A stretch of DNA of 35,861 nt from an uncultured Lachnospiraceae bacterium (GTDB lineage Bacteria > Bacillota > Clostridia > Lachnospirales > Lachnospiraceae), in the NCBI GenBank assembly GCA_947566705.1, contig CANOLA010000027.1, positions 1 to 35,861 of the forward strand. Direction: 5' to 3'. A program made the position numbers and the translations under genes. Of this stretch, positions 1-7,223 are shown piece after piece. Every line of letters begins with the position of its first letter. Position 1 is the first letter of the stretch. The notes beneath the pieces are model-generated. The model was given only the letters and a program-made list of their open reading frames with translations, searched no databases and was not told the origin of the DNA.

Positions 1-15
1 TATATTGCAAAATAT

Positions 16-45
16 GGCTGCTAAATATTGCGATATTTAACAGCC
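16..45. promoter_or_regulatory. Inverted repeat just upstream of a promoter
   Basis: Two 13-base arms (GGCTGCTAAATAT and its near-exact reverse complement, one mismatch) are separated by TGCG. The repeat ends 9 bases before the -35 box at 55. It has no T-run, so it is not an intrinsic terminator for the + strand. Its position suits an operator or the tail of an upstream element that starts outside the window. The word ATATTGCAA occurs on both sides of it (2-10 and 52-60). Confidence 0.4.
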
Positions 46-54
46 GAAGTAATA

Positions 55-83
55 TTGCAAGCAACAGGTAAATATTTTATAAT
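55..83 (+). promoter_or_regulatory. Sigma-A-type promoter for the Cys-rich orphan gene
   Basis: TTGCAA at 55-60 and a perfect TATAAT at 78-83 are spaced by 17 bases. Transcription would start near 90, leaving an untranslated leader of about 150 bases before the ATG at 241. I recognised no known riboswitch in that leader. Confidence 0.55.
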
Positions 84-240
84 TTAAGCATATAAATTGG
101 GATTGGATACCGTCAAAATCTTAGGCTCTCGCACCTTATAAGGACATAATTAATGGGAGCAGAATCTGCCGTCGAGATATAACAATGCGTAGAATTGTAG
201 GACTGGGGCTATGCGAATTATTATATGGAGACTATTTATT

Positions 241-720
241 ATGGAAAAGCAAATAGAAAATTATGTTGAAGAAAACTTAACAGATGGAGCACAGCAAACT
301 GCATTAGAGTTTATTAACTATTTACGAACAAACGAATTGGACTTTGTTAAAGATAACGGTTATTGGAAAGATAAAATTTATTATTTGATAAAATTTATGA
401 ATGAGTGTGTATGTTTTATTGCGATTAAAGATCCAAACGAACCAAAAAATCTTTGGACAATATGGTCTGACAATAGCAGAGCATACGAGGATTCTTCTGT
501 GGAAGAAGATATAAAGAATATTGCTTGGAAATACGTAGATCATTGCGATAACTGCGGTTCGTGCGGAGGCGGTAAACACAAAATAGTGTTTGGAAAGAAT
601 TTTGAAAAAGTTTGTGGATGCACTTTCTGGATTGATAATCCAAAGGCAAGCAATCTTACGTTTTTGAAAAAGATGGTTGAACTGCGGAAAAACGATATTT
701 TGAATAATATATGTTACTAA
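241..720 (+). CDS. Cys-rich hypothetical protein (159 aa)
   Basis: Function unknown. The ATG at 241 is preferred over an in-frame ATG at 211 because TGGAGA lies at a good distance before it. There is no signal peptide or membrane segment, so it should be cytoplasmic. The N-terminal half is acidic and aromatic, with WTIWSD near residues 72-77. The C-terminal part holds Cys at about 102, 105, 108, 125 and 127 around the motif CDNCGSCGGG, followed by FGKNFEKVCGC. The arrangement suggests a metal site. From memory, similar unnamed small proteins ending in a FGK-x-F-x-x-VC motif and KKMVELRKNDI occur in Clostridia and Bacilli; I know no assigned role. It has its own promoter (55-83) and no visible terminator, and stands apart from the next operon, which has its own promoter. 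Confidence 0.7.
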   Translation: MEKQIENYVEENLTDGAQQTALEFINYLRTNELDFVKDNGYWKDKIYYLIKFMNECVCFIAIKDPNEPKNLWTIWSDNSRAYEDSSVEEDIKNIAWKYVDHCDNCGSCGGGKHKIVFGKNFEKVCGCTFWIDNPKASNLTFLKKMVELRKNDILNNICY

Positions 721-940
721 TTTTACATGAGTATCTGAATAATTACTAACAAAGATTTGACTGGAATAGGGTTATCCCAATACTTAAAAAATGTGCAAGT
801 CGCACAGTGAGAACATTTTACCGAAAAGGGATTTTATAATTACTGTAAATTTTTAGCAAAAACCCTAACCAACCAGAAAAGTCTACCCAACTCCATTCAT
901 TGAAAAAGCAGTTTTGAGAACCAAAATATTTTTATATGTC

Positions 941-970
941 TATACAGAATAACCACTTTTGCGATATAAT
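941..970 (+). promoter_or_regulatory. Probable promoter of the LprI-like/methyltransferase/lipoprotein operon
   Basis: TATACA at 941-946 and TATAAT at 965-970 are separated by 18 bases, followed by a GAGGAGG ribosome binding site at 992-998 and ATG at 1007. The preceding interval 721-940 holds short hairpins such as GTGC-aagtc-GCAC but no gene and no convincing terminator. Confidence 0.5.
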
Positions 971-1006
971 TTAAAGAGCAGGTTTTTGCATGAGGAGGTT
1001 ATACAG

Positions 1007-2071
1007 ATGACAAGAACAAAAACAGCCGCATTGTTTACAGCAATGACACTCGCTGCTGGTGCACTCACTGGCTGCGGCACAAAATCAAAAGAAACAAATG
1101 CTGACAAAAAGTGGGAAGTAACAGAAAACGATAATACAGAAATTAATGAAACAGAAACTATTGGGATAAAAAGCGAAACAGAAGAGACAGAAGCTGAAAA
1201 AGAGACAAAAACTTTTACTTTTTCTGAAGTAAAAAATTATGAGTTCTGGTTTGGAAGCGGTGCAGGAGCCTGGTGCACAACGCTCACCATTCAGCCGGAC
1301 GGCTCTTTTTTGGGACAGTACCATGATTCTGACATGGGTGACACCGGGGAGGATTATCCTAATGGAATTCAGTACAGATGTGATTTTCATGGGAAGTTTA
1401 CTGAGCCAGTTGCAAAGAACAATTATACATACCAGTTTGAGATTGATTCCATCCAGTATGACAAGGAGCCGGGAACAGAAGAGATTACAGATGGGGTAAA
1501 ATATATTTACAGCGAAGCATACGGACTGGAAAAGGCAGGAGAAATTTATTTGTATCTGCCAAATGCACCCGTTGCAGAACTGCCCCAGGAATACCGGGAC
1601 TGGGTGAATTATTTTGAGCTTTCTGATGAAAAAGGAGTTGTGCTGGAAACCTACGGACTGTACAATACAACAATGCGGGAGGGATTTACCAGCAGTATAA
1701 TCAGTGATACTGCGGATATTGATGCAGAGCTTACTGCACTGGAAGAAGAAGCACAGCAGATGAATGTGCGGTTGCAGAGCGGGGAGCTTTCCCAGGGTGA
1801 TATGAACCAGCTGTCAAAAGAACTGTATCTGCTGTGGGACAATGAACTGAACAGCCTGTGGAGCCGGCTGAAAGAAAAACTGGATGCGGATGCCATGAAG
1901 CAGCTGACAGATGAAGAACGCGAATGGATTCAGTGGAAGGACCAGGAAGTGAAAGCTGCGGGAAGTGAGGCAGAAGGTGGTAGTTTGCAACCGCTTCTGG
2001 AAAATGACAGAGCGGCTGAACTTACACGGAACCGGGTTTATGAGCTGGCGGAAAGATTAAAGAGTGAATAG
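1007..2071 (+). CDS. Lipoprotein with C-terminal LprI-like (DUF1311) domain
   Basis: Predicted surface lipoprotein of 354 residues. The ATG at 1007 follows GAGGAGG; an upstream in-frame TTG at 959 lies inside the promoter and is rejected. Residues 1-23 form a signal peptide ending in the lipobox LTGC, so Cys would be lipidated and the protein held on the outer face of the membrane. An acidic Glu/Thr-rich linker follows (about 30-70), then a beta-rich region with an FWFGSGAGAW motif. The last 120 residues resemble the LprI/DUF1311 family: YLLWDNELNSLW, then EEREWIQWKDQEV and a GGS/LTRNRVYEL ending. The family includes lysozyme-inhibitor-like proteins, but the cysteines of the classical form are missing here, so inhibitor activity is only a guess. 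It is first in an operon with the methyltransferase starting one base after its stop. Confidence 0.72.
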   Translation: MTRTKTAALFTAMTLAAGALTGCGTKSKETNADKKWEVTENDNTEINETETIGIKSETEETEAEKETKTFTFSEVKNYEFWFGSGAGAWCTTLTIQPDGSFLGQYHDSDMGDTGEDYPNGIQYRCDFHGKFTEPVAKNNYTYQFEIDSIQYDKEPGTEEITDGVKYIYSEAYGLEKAGEIYLYLPNAPVAELPQEYRDWVNYFELSDEKGVVLETYGLYNTTMREGFTSSIISDTADIDAELTALEEEAQQMNVRLQSGELSQGDMNQLSKELYLLWDNELNSLWSRLKEKLDADAMKQLTDEEREWIQWKDQEVKAAGSEAEGGSLQPLLENDRAAELTRNRVYELAERLKSE

Positions 2072-2072
2072 G

Positions 2073-2897
2073 ATGGCAAATATTATACCAGTAAACGAAT
2101 TTCGCAATCCGGCACTCGACATTTATGCCAGAACGCCGGAAGTGCAGCTCCTCCGTTACCGGGAACCGAAACCTGGAATTTTTATTGCAGAAAGTCCAAA
2201 GGTAATTGAACGCGCACTGGACGCAGGGTATGAGCCAATATCTTTTCTGATGGAGCCGCAGCATGTGGAATCGCAGGGAAAGGAACTTTTGAAGCGCTGT
2301 CCTGATGTGCCGGTCTATGTGACAGAGCCTAAAGTGTTAAATGAACTGACAGGGTTTTCACTGACACGGGGAATGCTCTGTGCAATGAACCGGAAACCGC
2401 TTCCGGCAGTAAAAAAAGTGTGCAAAAATGCAAAAAGGATTGCCGTTCTGGAAAACGTCGTAAACCCAACTAATGTCGGAGCGATTGTGCGTTCCGCTGC
2501 GGCACTTGGCATGGATGGAATTTTATTTACATCCGGCTGCAGTAATCCCCTGTACCGAAGGTCAGTCCGCGTCAGCATGGGAACCATATTTCAGATTCCA
2601 TGGACGATAATGGATGCAGGGGACTGGCCGGGTCCGGGAATGGACAAGCTGCGGTCGCTTGGTTTTACTACGGCGGCAATGGCACTTTGCGATGATTCCT
2701 TAAACATTGAAGATAAAAGACTTCTTTCTGAGGAAAAACTGGCAGTAATTCTCGGTACGGAAGGAGACGGACTCGCTGCCGGCACGATTGCAGCATGTGA
2801 TTTTACAGTTCGGATTCCCATGTCACATGGCGTGGATTCCCTGAATGTGGCAGCGGCAAGTGCCGTGGCATTCTGGCAGCTGCGGAAACAGCTATGA
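2073..2897 (+). CDS. TrmH/SpoU (SPOUT) family RNA 2'-O-ribose methyltransferase
   Basis: Transfers methyl from S-adenosylmethionine to a ribose 2'-OH in rRNA or tRNA. The N-terminal third (FIAESPKVIERALDAG) matches the substrate-binding domain that precedes the SPOUT fold. The three SPOUT motifs are visible: motif 1 ENVVNPTNVGAIVRSAAALG, motif 2 LGTEGDGL, and motif 3 IPMSHGVDSLNVAAASAVA with the deep-knot Asn. The total length (274 aa) is normal for the family. ATG at 2073 is chosen with AAAGAG eight bases upstream; a GTG at 2064 would overlap the previous gene. It sits between two lipoprotein genes, an association with no obvious functional meaning. The exact nucleotide target cannot be read from the sequence. 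Confidence 0.9.
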   Translation: MANIIPVNEFRNPALDIYARTPEVQLLRYREPKPGIFIAESPKVIERALDAGYEPISFLMEPQHVESQGKELLKRCPDVPVYVTEPKVLNELTGFSLTRGMLCAMNRKPLPAVKKVCKNAKRIAVLENVVNPTNVGAIVRSAAALGMDGILFTSGCSNPLYRRSVRVSMGTIFQIPWTIMDAGDWPGPGMDKLRSLGFTTAAMALCDDSLNIEDKRLLSEEKLAVILGTEGDGLAAGTIAACDFTVRIPMSHGVDSLNVAAASAVAFWQLRKQL

Positions 2898-2916
2898 GGT
2901 TTGGAGGTACTGCAAC

Positions 2917-4149
2917 ATGAAAATCACTTTTCCCAAAAATAGAATCAAAGTACACTCCATATCTTTATATATGTGCTTTATTATGATATTGACACTTTCC
3001 GGCTGTCAGACTGTACATAATCGCATAGAAAAACTGACACATGGCAAAATGAACGGCGTTGCCACGGACTGCCGTATTCTGTCAGTGGAAGGAACAACAG
3101 GTTCCGGTCACTATATCTGTAAAAACAGTACTCATACATATATTTACCATAATAATGCAATATACGATTATGAAACAATGGAAAAATTAATAAAAGCAGA
3201 AGACTTAGAATTTATGGCTTGCAATGACGATATGCTGTATTATTCTATTTCCTGCCATGACGGACAATTATTTTGTTATGATTTTTCAGAAAAAACAAGT
3301 ACACTCATTTCGAAAGAATTTCGAGTTACCGGAATGAAAGCAAATGGTGATGATGTTTTTGTTTCACAAAGAGATAAAGATGGCAAAGGATATATAAATG
3401 GAAAAACTGCAGTTCAGCGAATATATGAAGTAATTTACTATCATAAAAAGGAAAACGGAATATCCCTAAAAGAGTGGGCAAAAGAGCACAAGGGACAAAG
3501 CATTTCGGATGACTATGAAACATATGAATTTGAAGGATATGAAATCGTTGCAGATAAGTCATTAGGACAGGATAATCCCCGGTTCGTTTTTATTGGAAAT
3601 GAAGATGGATTTCAGTATTCCTGTTACGGTTACAATACTTATAATAAAATAAATGAGGAGTATCTCCGGATAGGCATTGATGTAAAAACCAAATATCTTG
3701 GAATAGAAAAAGAACTTTCGGAAATTATGACTGCAGATACTGCCGAGGCAGGTCTATCTGCAGCCCAGATAGGCTTTTATGATGATAAAGCCTGGATGAT
3801 TGTACAGTATGGAAAAGGCACACCTGGTTATCAGGAAAACCCAACCAAAGATTTTAAATCAACGGACGCCTTTTTTGAATTTTCTCCCGAAACGAATAAA
3901 TGCAGAAAAATATATCAGATTCAGGAAGGTGAACAGATAGCTGGATATTCCTATACGAAAAACTGCTTATATTTATTACGCAATGAAGGAGTATATGAAT
4001 ATGACCTGAAATCGGGTAATGAAAAATGTGTGTTTGAAAACAAAGGGTATAAGTGCCTTGCCTTCGATTATTTTGAAGACAGATTATTTATTTTCCATGA
4101 TTCCTATTCACCTGACTCTGGTGTAGAACTGGTGTCGGTTGTTGATTAA
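2917..4149 (+). CDS. Predicted lipoprotein, beta-propeller-like (410 aa)
   Basis: The ATG at 2917 follows TTGGAGGT nine bases upstream. A hydrophobic segment leads into the lipobox LSGC near residue 29, so the mature protein should be lipid-anchored outside the cell. The rest is a run of short aromatic-rich strands with Tyr/Asp turns (THTYIYHNNAIYDYE, DDMLYYSIS, GQLFCYDFSEK, SYTKNCLYLLRNEGVYEYD, FEDRLFIFHD) that recur through the length, as in blade-type propeller proteins that bind peptides or carbohydrates. I do not recognise a named family. It starts 19 bases after the methyltransferase and is probably the last gene of that operon. No intrinsic terminator is visible after it; the next gene has its own promoter. 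Confidence 0.65.
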   Translation: MKITFPKNRIKVHSISLYMCFIMILTLSGCQTVHNRIEKLTHGKMNGVATDCRILSVEGTTGSGHYICKNSTHTYIYHNNAIYDYETMEKLIKAEDLEFMACNDDMLYYSISCHDGQLFCYDFSEKTSTLISKEFRVTGMKANGDDVFVSQRDKDGKGYINGKTAVQRIYEVIYYHKKENGISLKEWAKEHKGQSISDDYETYEFEGYEIVADKSLGQDNPRFVFIGNEDGFQYSCYGYNTYNKINEEYLRIGIDVKTKYLGIEKELSEIMTADTAEAGLSAAQIGFYDDKAWMIVQYGKGTPGYQENPTKDFKSTDAFFEFSPETNKCRKIYQIQEGEQIAGYSYTKNCLYLLRNEGVYEYDLKSGNEKCVFENKGYKCLAFDYFEDRLFIFHDSYSPDSGVELVSVVD

Positions 4150-4189
4150 GATATACAAGTTCAAAACAAAATCATTGCTCCCAGTTTTA

Positions 4190-4198
4190 TGCTATAAT
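4190..4198 (+). promoter_or_regulatory. Extended -10 promoter of the immunity-like pair
   Basis: TGCTATAAT is an extended -10 (TGnTATAAT) with no good -35, 20 bases before the ATG at 4218. AGAGGT at 4205-4210 serves as ribosome binding site. Confidence 0.5.
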
Positions 4199-4217
4199 AA
4201 TACCAGAGGTATACTTA

Positions 4218-4673
4218 ATGAATATTAAAGATATTTTCACGAAAAACAACATCATGTTCCGTCCCGCGGAAATCCCGGATACTGCATTATTTCAGTCATT
4301 GCCTGAATCCATAGCTGATTATCTGATATGCATGGGAAAAACCATTAAACTGCATGAAACAGAATATGGCAGTGCATGGACAGTTCTATATAATATAGAA
4401 GAAATACAAAATTGCCAGGAAACCATCTGCAGCAAAAATAACCTTCTGGTTATTGGAAGCGGCCTGAACGGTGATTTACTTACCATTAACCTGAAAAACT
4501 GTCACATAGGATACATTTTTCACGATGATTTGTGGGAAGAAAACTATGATAAAATTGAGGATATCTACTGTGAACTGCCATTTGGAATTGAAACCTTTCT
4601 TCATATGGCATTTGAAGATGATTCCTATCCCATAGATGGAACAATGGCTGAAGAAATGAACAAAACTTTTTAA
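4218..4673 (+). CDS. SMI1/KNR4 (SUKH) family-like protein, possible immunity protein
   Basis: Cytoplasmic 151-residue protein without signal or membrane segments. Its order of elements fits the SUKH fold: an N-terminal helix with LPESIADYLICMG, a strand region ending in NLLVIGSGLNGDLLTINL, then HIGYIFHDDLWEE and a C-terminal helix FGIETFLHMAFED. SUKH proteins commonly neutralise nuclease and other polymorphic toxins by direct binding. No toxin gene is next to it. It shares a promoter with the following gene 16 bases downstream, which also resembles an immunity protein, so the pair looks like an orphan immunity unit. The family call rests on motif reading only. Confidence 0.6.
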   Translation: MNIKDIFTKNNIMFRPAEIPDTALFQSLPESIADYLICMGKTIKLHETEYGSAWTVLYNIEEIQNCQETICSKNNLLVIGSGLNGDLLTINLKNCHIGYIFHDDLWEENYDKIEDIYCELPFGIETFLHMAFEDDSYPIDGTMAEEMNKTF

Positions 4674-4689
4674 TAATGGAGGAAATACT

Positions 4690-5169
4690 ATGGAAACCCC
4701 TAAAATTGATGAATCAAAACTTCCTGTTGTAATGAAACTCATTGATGATGCCGCCCGCCTTATGGAGGAAACCGGCTGCTGCTTTGATGAAGATGCTGTG
4801 GAAGCCAGAAAGGAACTGGATACATACCAAAAACAGCTGACAGAAATTACAGGAAAAGACAACCTTGATATTAAATCATTTATGGAATACTGGTCCTATA
4901 CGGACTTGGAAACAGCAGCAACAAAAGCTCTGCTGCCATCCCCGGTAAAAACCGGTTTAAGTGATGAACAGATTTCAGAAATGATACGCCAGTTTTTCGA
5001 TGGAGAATTTGAGGAGGAATCCGCCATGGATTATCTGCTTGAGGTTCTGGAAGTTGAAACCGGACTGGAGGATTTTTCGGATTACATATTTTATCCGGAC
5101 AGCGTTGGTCTTAATCCGGATGCCGGACCTGACGAAATTATCGCAAAAGTTCTTTCTGACAGGAAATGA
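4690..5169 (+). CDS. Colicin-E-immunity-like acidic protein (159 aa)
   Basis: Acidic, helical, cytoplasmic protein started by GGAGGAAATACT-ATG. The last 70 residues resemble colicin DNase immunity proteins (Im7/Im9). The sequence GLSDEQISEMIRQFFDGEF and EESAMDYLLEVLEVETG matches the helix I and helix II region, and SDYIFYPD at residues 130-137 parallels the conserved SDLIYYP core of helix III that contacts the nuclease; DEIIAKVLSDRK would be helix IV. The N-terminal 85 residues form an extra domain with EYWSYTDLETAATKALLP. I infer binding to a nuclease toxin, but none is encoded here and the similarity is short. It is cotranscribed with the SUKH-like gene and followed directly by a strong terminator. 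Confidence 0.5.
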   Translation: METPKIDESKLPVVMKLIDDAARLMEETGCCFDEDAVEARKELDTYQKQLTEITGKDNLDIKSFMEYWSYTDLETAATKALLPSPVKTGLSDEQISEMIRQFFDGEFEEESAMDYLLEVLEVETGLEDFSDYIFYPDSVGLNPDAGPDEIIAKVLSDRK

Positions 5170-5170
5170 A

Positions 5171-5212
5171 AAAACCGGAAGACAGAAATATATTGCCCTG
5201 TCTTCCGGTTTT
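5171..5212. terminator. Bidirectional intrinsic terminator
   Basis: A perfect 15-bp stem (AAAACCGGAAGACAG and its complement) has a 12-base loop, with T-rich ends on both strands. It begins two bases after the stop of the immunity-like gene and lies between convergent genes, so it can serve both. Confidence 0.9.
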
Positions 5213-5262
5213 CTATATCATTCGTTTTTAAAAACCGAAAAATGTATTTATATAATCAAGAT

Positions 5263-6894
5263 TTAAATTGACACATCAAACGATACTCCGTCTATGCTGA
5301 CAGATGGAGAACCAGCACCTCCTCCCACATTTGCCTTCATATCTCCAGATGATACCGCAATTTCCGGTGCTGCATCCGTCTTTACCGGCTCAGCATTTAC
5401 CATGGAACCAGAAGATGCTGTCTCCACAGCCGGGGCAGCTGATCTTCCCCCTCCCGTGTCCGCAACCTGAATCACCGGCATATCTGCCGCGGCTTCCGCA
5501 ATCTGTGATATAGCAGCGGCTGTCTGCTGCTGGTCTTTCTGAAGCTGTTCAAAGAATGCACGCAGATACCTTGCATCCGCTGCGGCAATCTCCTGCTGTT
5601 CCTTTGTACAGTGCTTGATTTTTAAAAGCTTCAGATCCTCCGGATCCATATCAACCCCCGCATCCCCAGACAGCTCCTCTGTCAAATCATCCAGACTGGC
5701 GGCAGCTGCTTCCATAGATGTTTTCATCAGCTCTTCAAATTCCATCATCAGCTCATCCATGTCAATACTTACTTCAGGAACCGGAGCAGACTGCTGTACG
5801 GCTGCAGCAAACAGTTCTTCCAGGTTTTCGCCATCAGATTCCGCTCCTATCTCCCCGTTGCGGAAATTATCCCACATTTCCATATCAGCCTGTTCATCAA
5901 GTCTCTGCTGCTCTTCTTTATCAAATTTATCATTATCCCCGCTGCACGGACCGCCGCGCTTAATCCGCTCCTCTTCCAGCAGATGTCTGACCTTCTTCTT
6001 TGCCACACGCTCAATGGCCTCGGCATGTGTAAGCGCAATCCTTACATAGGTTCTGTCGTATTCCCCGGAAACCAGTTTCCGCCGCAGATCCACTGTCTGG
6101 CGTAGCGCCCTTCCTGCTGCCTGTCTTGCGCCCATGGAGGTTTTTGCCCTGACAATCTGTGAAGATACTGATTTAAAATAATAGTGGAATTTTTTGTATT
6201 TCTTTTTCGCACGGGCTTTTTTTGTTCCGGAGGATGAATATGCGGAGTCCGTACGGTAATTTCTTTCTGACTCGGCCTGGTACTTTGAGGCGTCAAATTC
6301 CCGGCGGGCAGTTTTTGTGCCGGATGAATCATTCGCAGTCTTCATAACTGCTTCTGCGGTGCTGTTTGTAACTTCCTCCGCAGTCTCTGGCACGGTATTT
6401 TCTGCAGTGCCACTTCCGGCTGCTTCCAGCTTTATACTTTCTCCGGCACTGCTGTTCTCTGCCGTTACACTGCCAGATGAACCAGCACCTGTCTGCCCAT
6501 TCCCGTCCAGTACGCTTTTTGCCCTGCCGGATGGTTTCCTCAGACTGCCGATATTTTTTGCCGCCATATAAAGCGACAAGTTGTGTTTTACGAGATAACT
6601 CTCATCTTTCGATGGCACCTGCTTTCCGCGCATAATATTCTGGGCAATTCTCATAAGCTTCGCAATGTCAGCCTGCTCGTCTTTATTTGCTGCTGCCTTT
6701 TCCTGCTCGCTTTTCATCTGCTCATAATAAAACTTAAGAAGTGCATCTTCTGACGGCTGGTAGGTTTCTTTCTGTTCCCACTGAACTCCCGTCTCCTGTT
6801 TATTCTGCTGCTGCACACCGGCAGTATTCATATCATTATTTTTTACCCCGGTCACAAATTCCGTTTGTGCACCAGGTGTTCCCTGAACCTGCAT
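5263..6894 (-). CDS. Large hypothetical protein with basic helical core and disordered linkers (543 aa)
   Basis: Function not recognised. ATG at 6894 follows GGAGGTG at good spacing. There is no signal peptide or membrane segment. The Gln-rich N-terminus is probably disordered. A conserved-looking helical block (about 47-125) contains ALLKFYYEQMKSEQEKAAA and LVKHNLSLYMAAKNIGSLRK. A Ser/Thr/Ala-rich linker follows, then a strongly basic block (about 230-310) with KKKYKKFHYYFKSVSSQIVR and RIALTHAEAIERVAKKKVRH. The C-terminal third is acidic, with DELMMEFEELMKTSMEAAAA, and ends SVSIDGVSFDVSI. The mix of one basic and one acidic helical domain suggests a cytoplasmic scaffold or nucleic-acid-associated protein, but this is inference. 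It is monocistronic and converges on the immunity pair. Confidence 0.75.
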   Translation of the reverse strand: MQVQGTPGAQTEFVTGVKNNDMNTAGVQQQNKQETGVQWEQKETYQPSEDALLKFYYEQMKSEQEKAAANKDEQADIAKLMRIAQNIMRGKQVPSKDESYLVKHNLSLYMAAKNIGSLRKPSGRAKSVLDGNGQTGAGSSGSVTAENSSAGESIKLEAAGSGTAENTVPETAEEVTNSTAEAVMKTANDSSGTKTARREFDASKYQAESERNYRTDSAYSSSGTKKARAKKKYKKFHYYFKSVSSQIVRAKTSMGARQAAGRALRQTVDLRRKLVSGEYDRTYVRIALTHAEAIERVAKKKVRHLLEEERIKRGGPCSGDNDKFDKEEQQRLDEQADMEMWDNFRNGEIGAESDGENLEELFAAAVQQSAPVPEVSIDMDELMMEFEELMKTSMEAAAASLDDLTEELSGDAGVDMDPEDLKLLKIKHCTKEQQEIAAADARYLRAFFEQLQKDQQQTAAAISQIAEAAADMPVIQVADTGGGRSAAPAVETASSGSMVNAEPVKTDAAPEIAVSSGDMKANVGGGAGSPSVSIDGVSFDVSI

Positions 6895-6993
6895 ATCATT
6901 TCACCTCCATGTGACCTGTAAATCCCTTTTAGAACACTTGCTCCTCATACTTAAAATATCGGTGAATCATCAGGTAAAATTAACCTTTACAAT

Positions 6994-7018
6994 AAAAAAG
7001 GGCAGGATATCCCTGCCT
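6994..7018 (-). terminator. Intrinsic terminator on the minus strand
   Basis: Read on the minus strand, GGCAGG-gatat-CCTGCC is followed by C and six Ts. It lies 15 bases after the stop of the remnant at 7033-7197 and may now end transcripts from the L,D-transpeptidase gene, which has no nearer hairpin. Confidence 0.75.
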
Positions 7019-7032
7019 AGAATAATATAAAT

Positions 7033-7197
7033 CTATTCATATTTTAAATTACTAAATTTATATGTTTGATAACCACATACATCCACACAATACTCTTCAA
7101 CCTGATGCATAAAACCATACAATACTTCAGCATCCTCTTCTTTTACAAATGGGTAAAATGATTTTATTCCTTCTTCCCATAAGTATTTTTTATATAT
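7033..7197 (-). pseudogene. C-terminal gene remnant with no start codon (about 54 codons)
   Basis: Between an in-frame stop at 7198-7200 and TAG at 7033-7035, the minus strand reads a protein-like string including KKYLWEEGIKSFYPFVKEED and VLYGFMHQVEEYCVDVCGY. Composition (Trp, Cys, acidic/aromatic alternation) is typical of a real small cytoplasmic protein rather than random AT-rich translation. There is no ATG, GTG or TTG with a ribosome binding site, and a good terminator follows its stop. I read it as the surviving 3' end of a deleted gene, perhaps another immunity-type protein. It could instead be chance. Confidence 0.4.
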
Positions 7198-7223
7198 TTA
7201 AACTAAATACTATGCAAAGCAGT

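Noticed and set aside
84-240. Riboswitch in the leader of the first gene
   Set aside because: No conserved core of a known class was recognised and there is no terminator or ribosome-binding-site sequestering hairpin before 241.
5615-6049. 144-codon + strand frame rich in serine
   Set aside because: Lies fully opposite the 543-residue minus-strand gene and mirrors its Glu/Ala codons.
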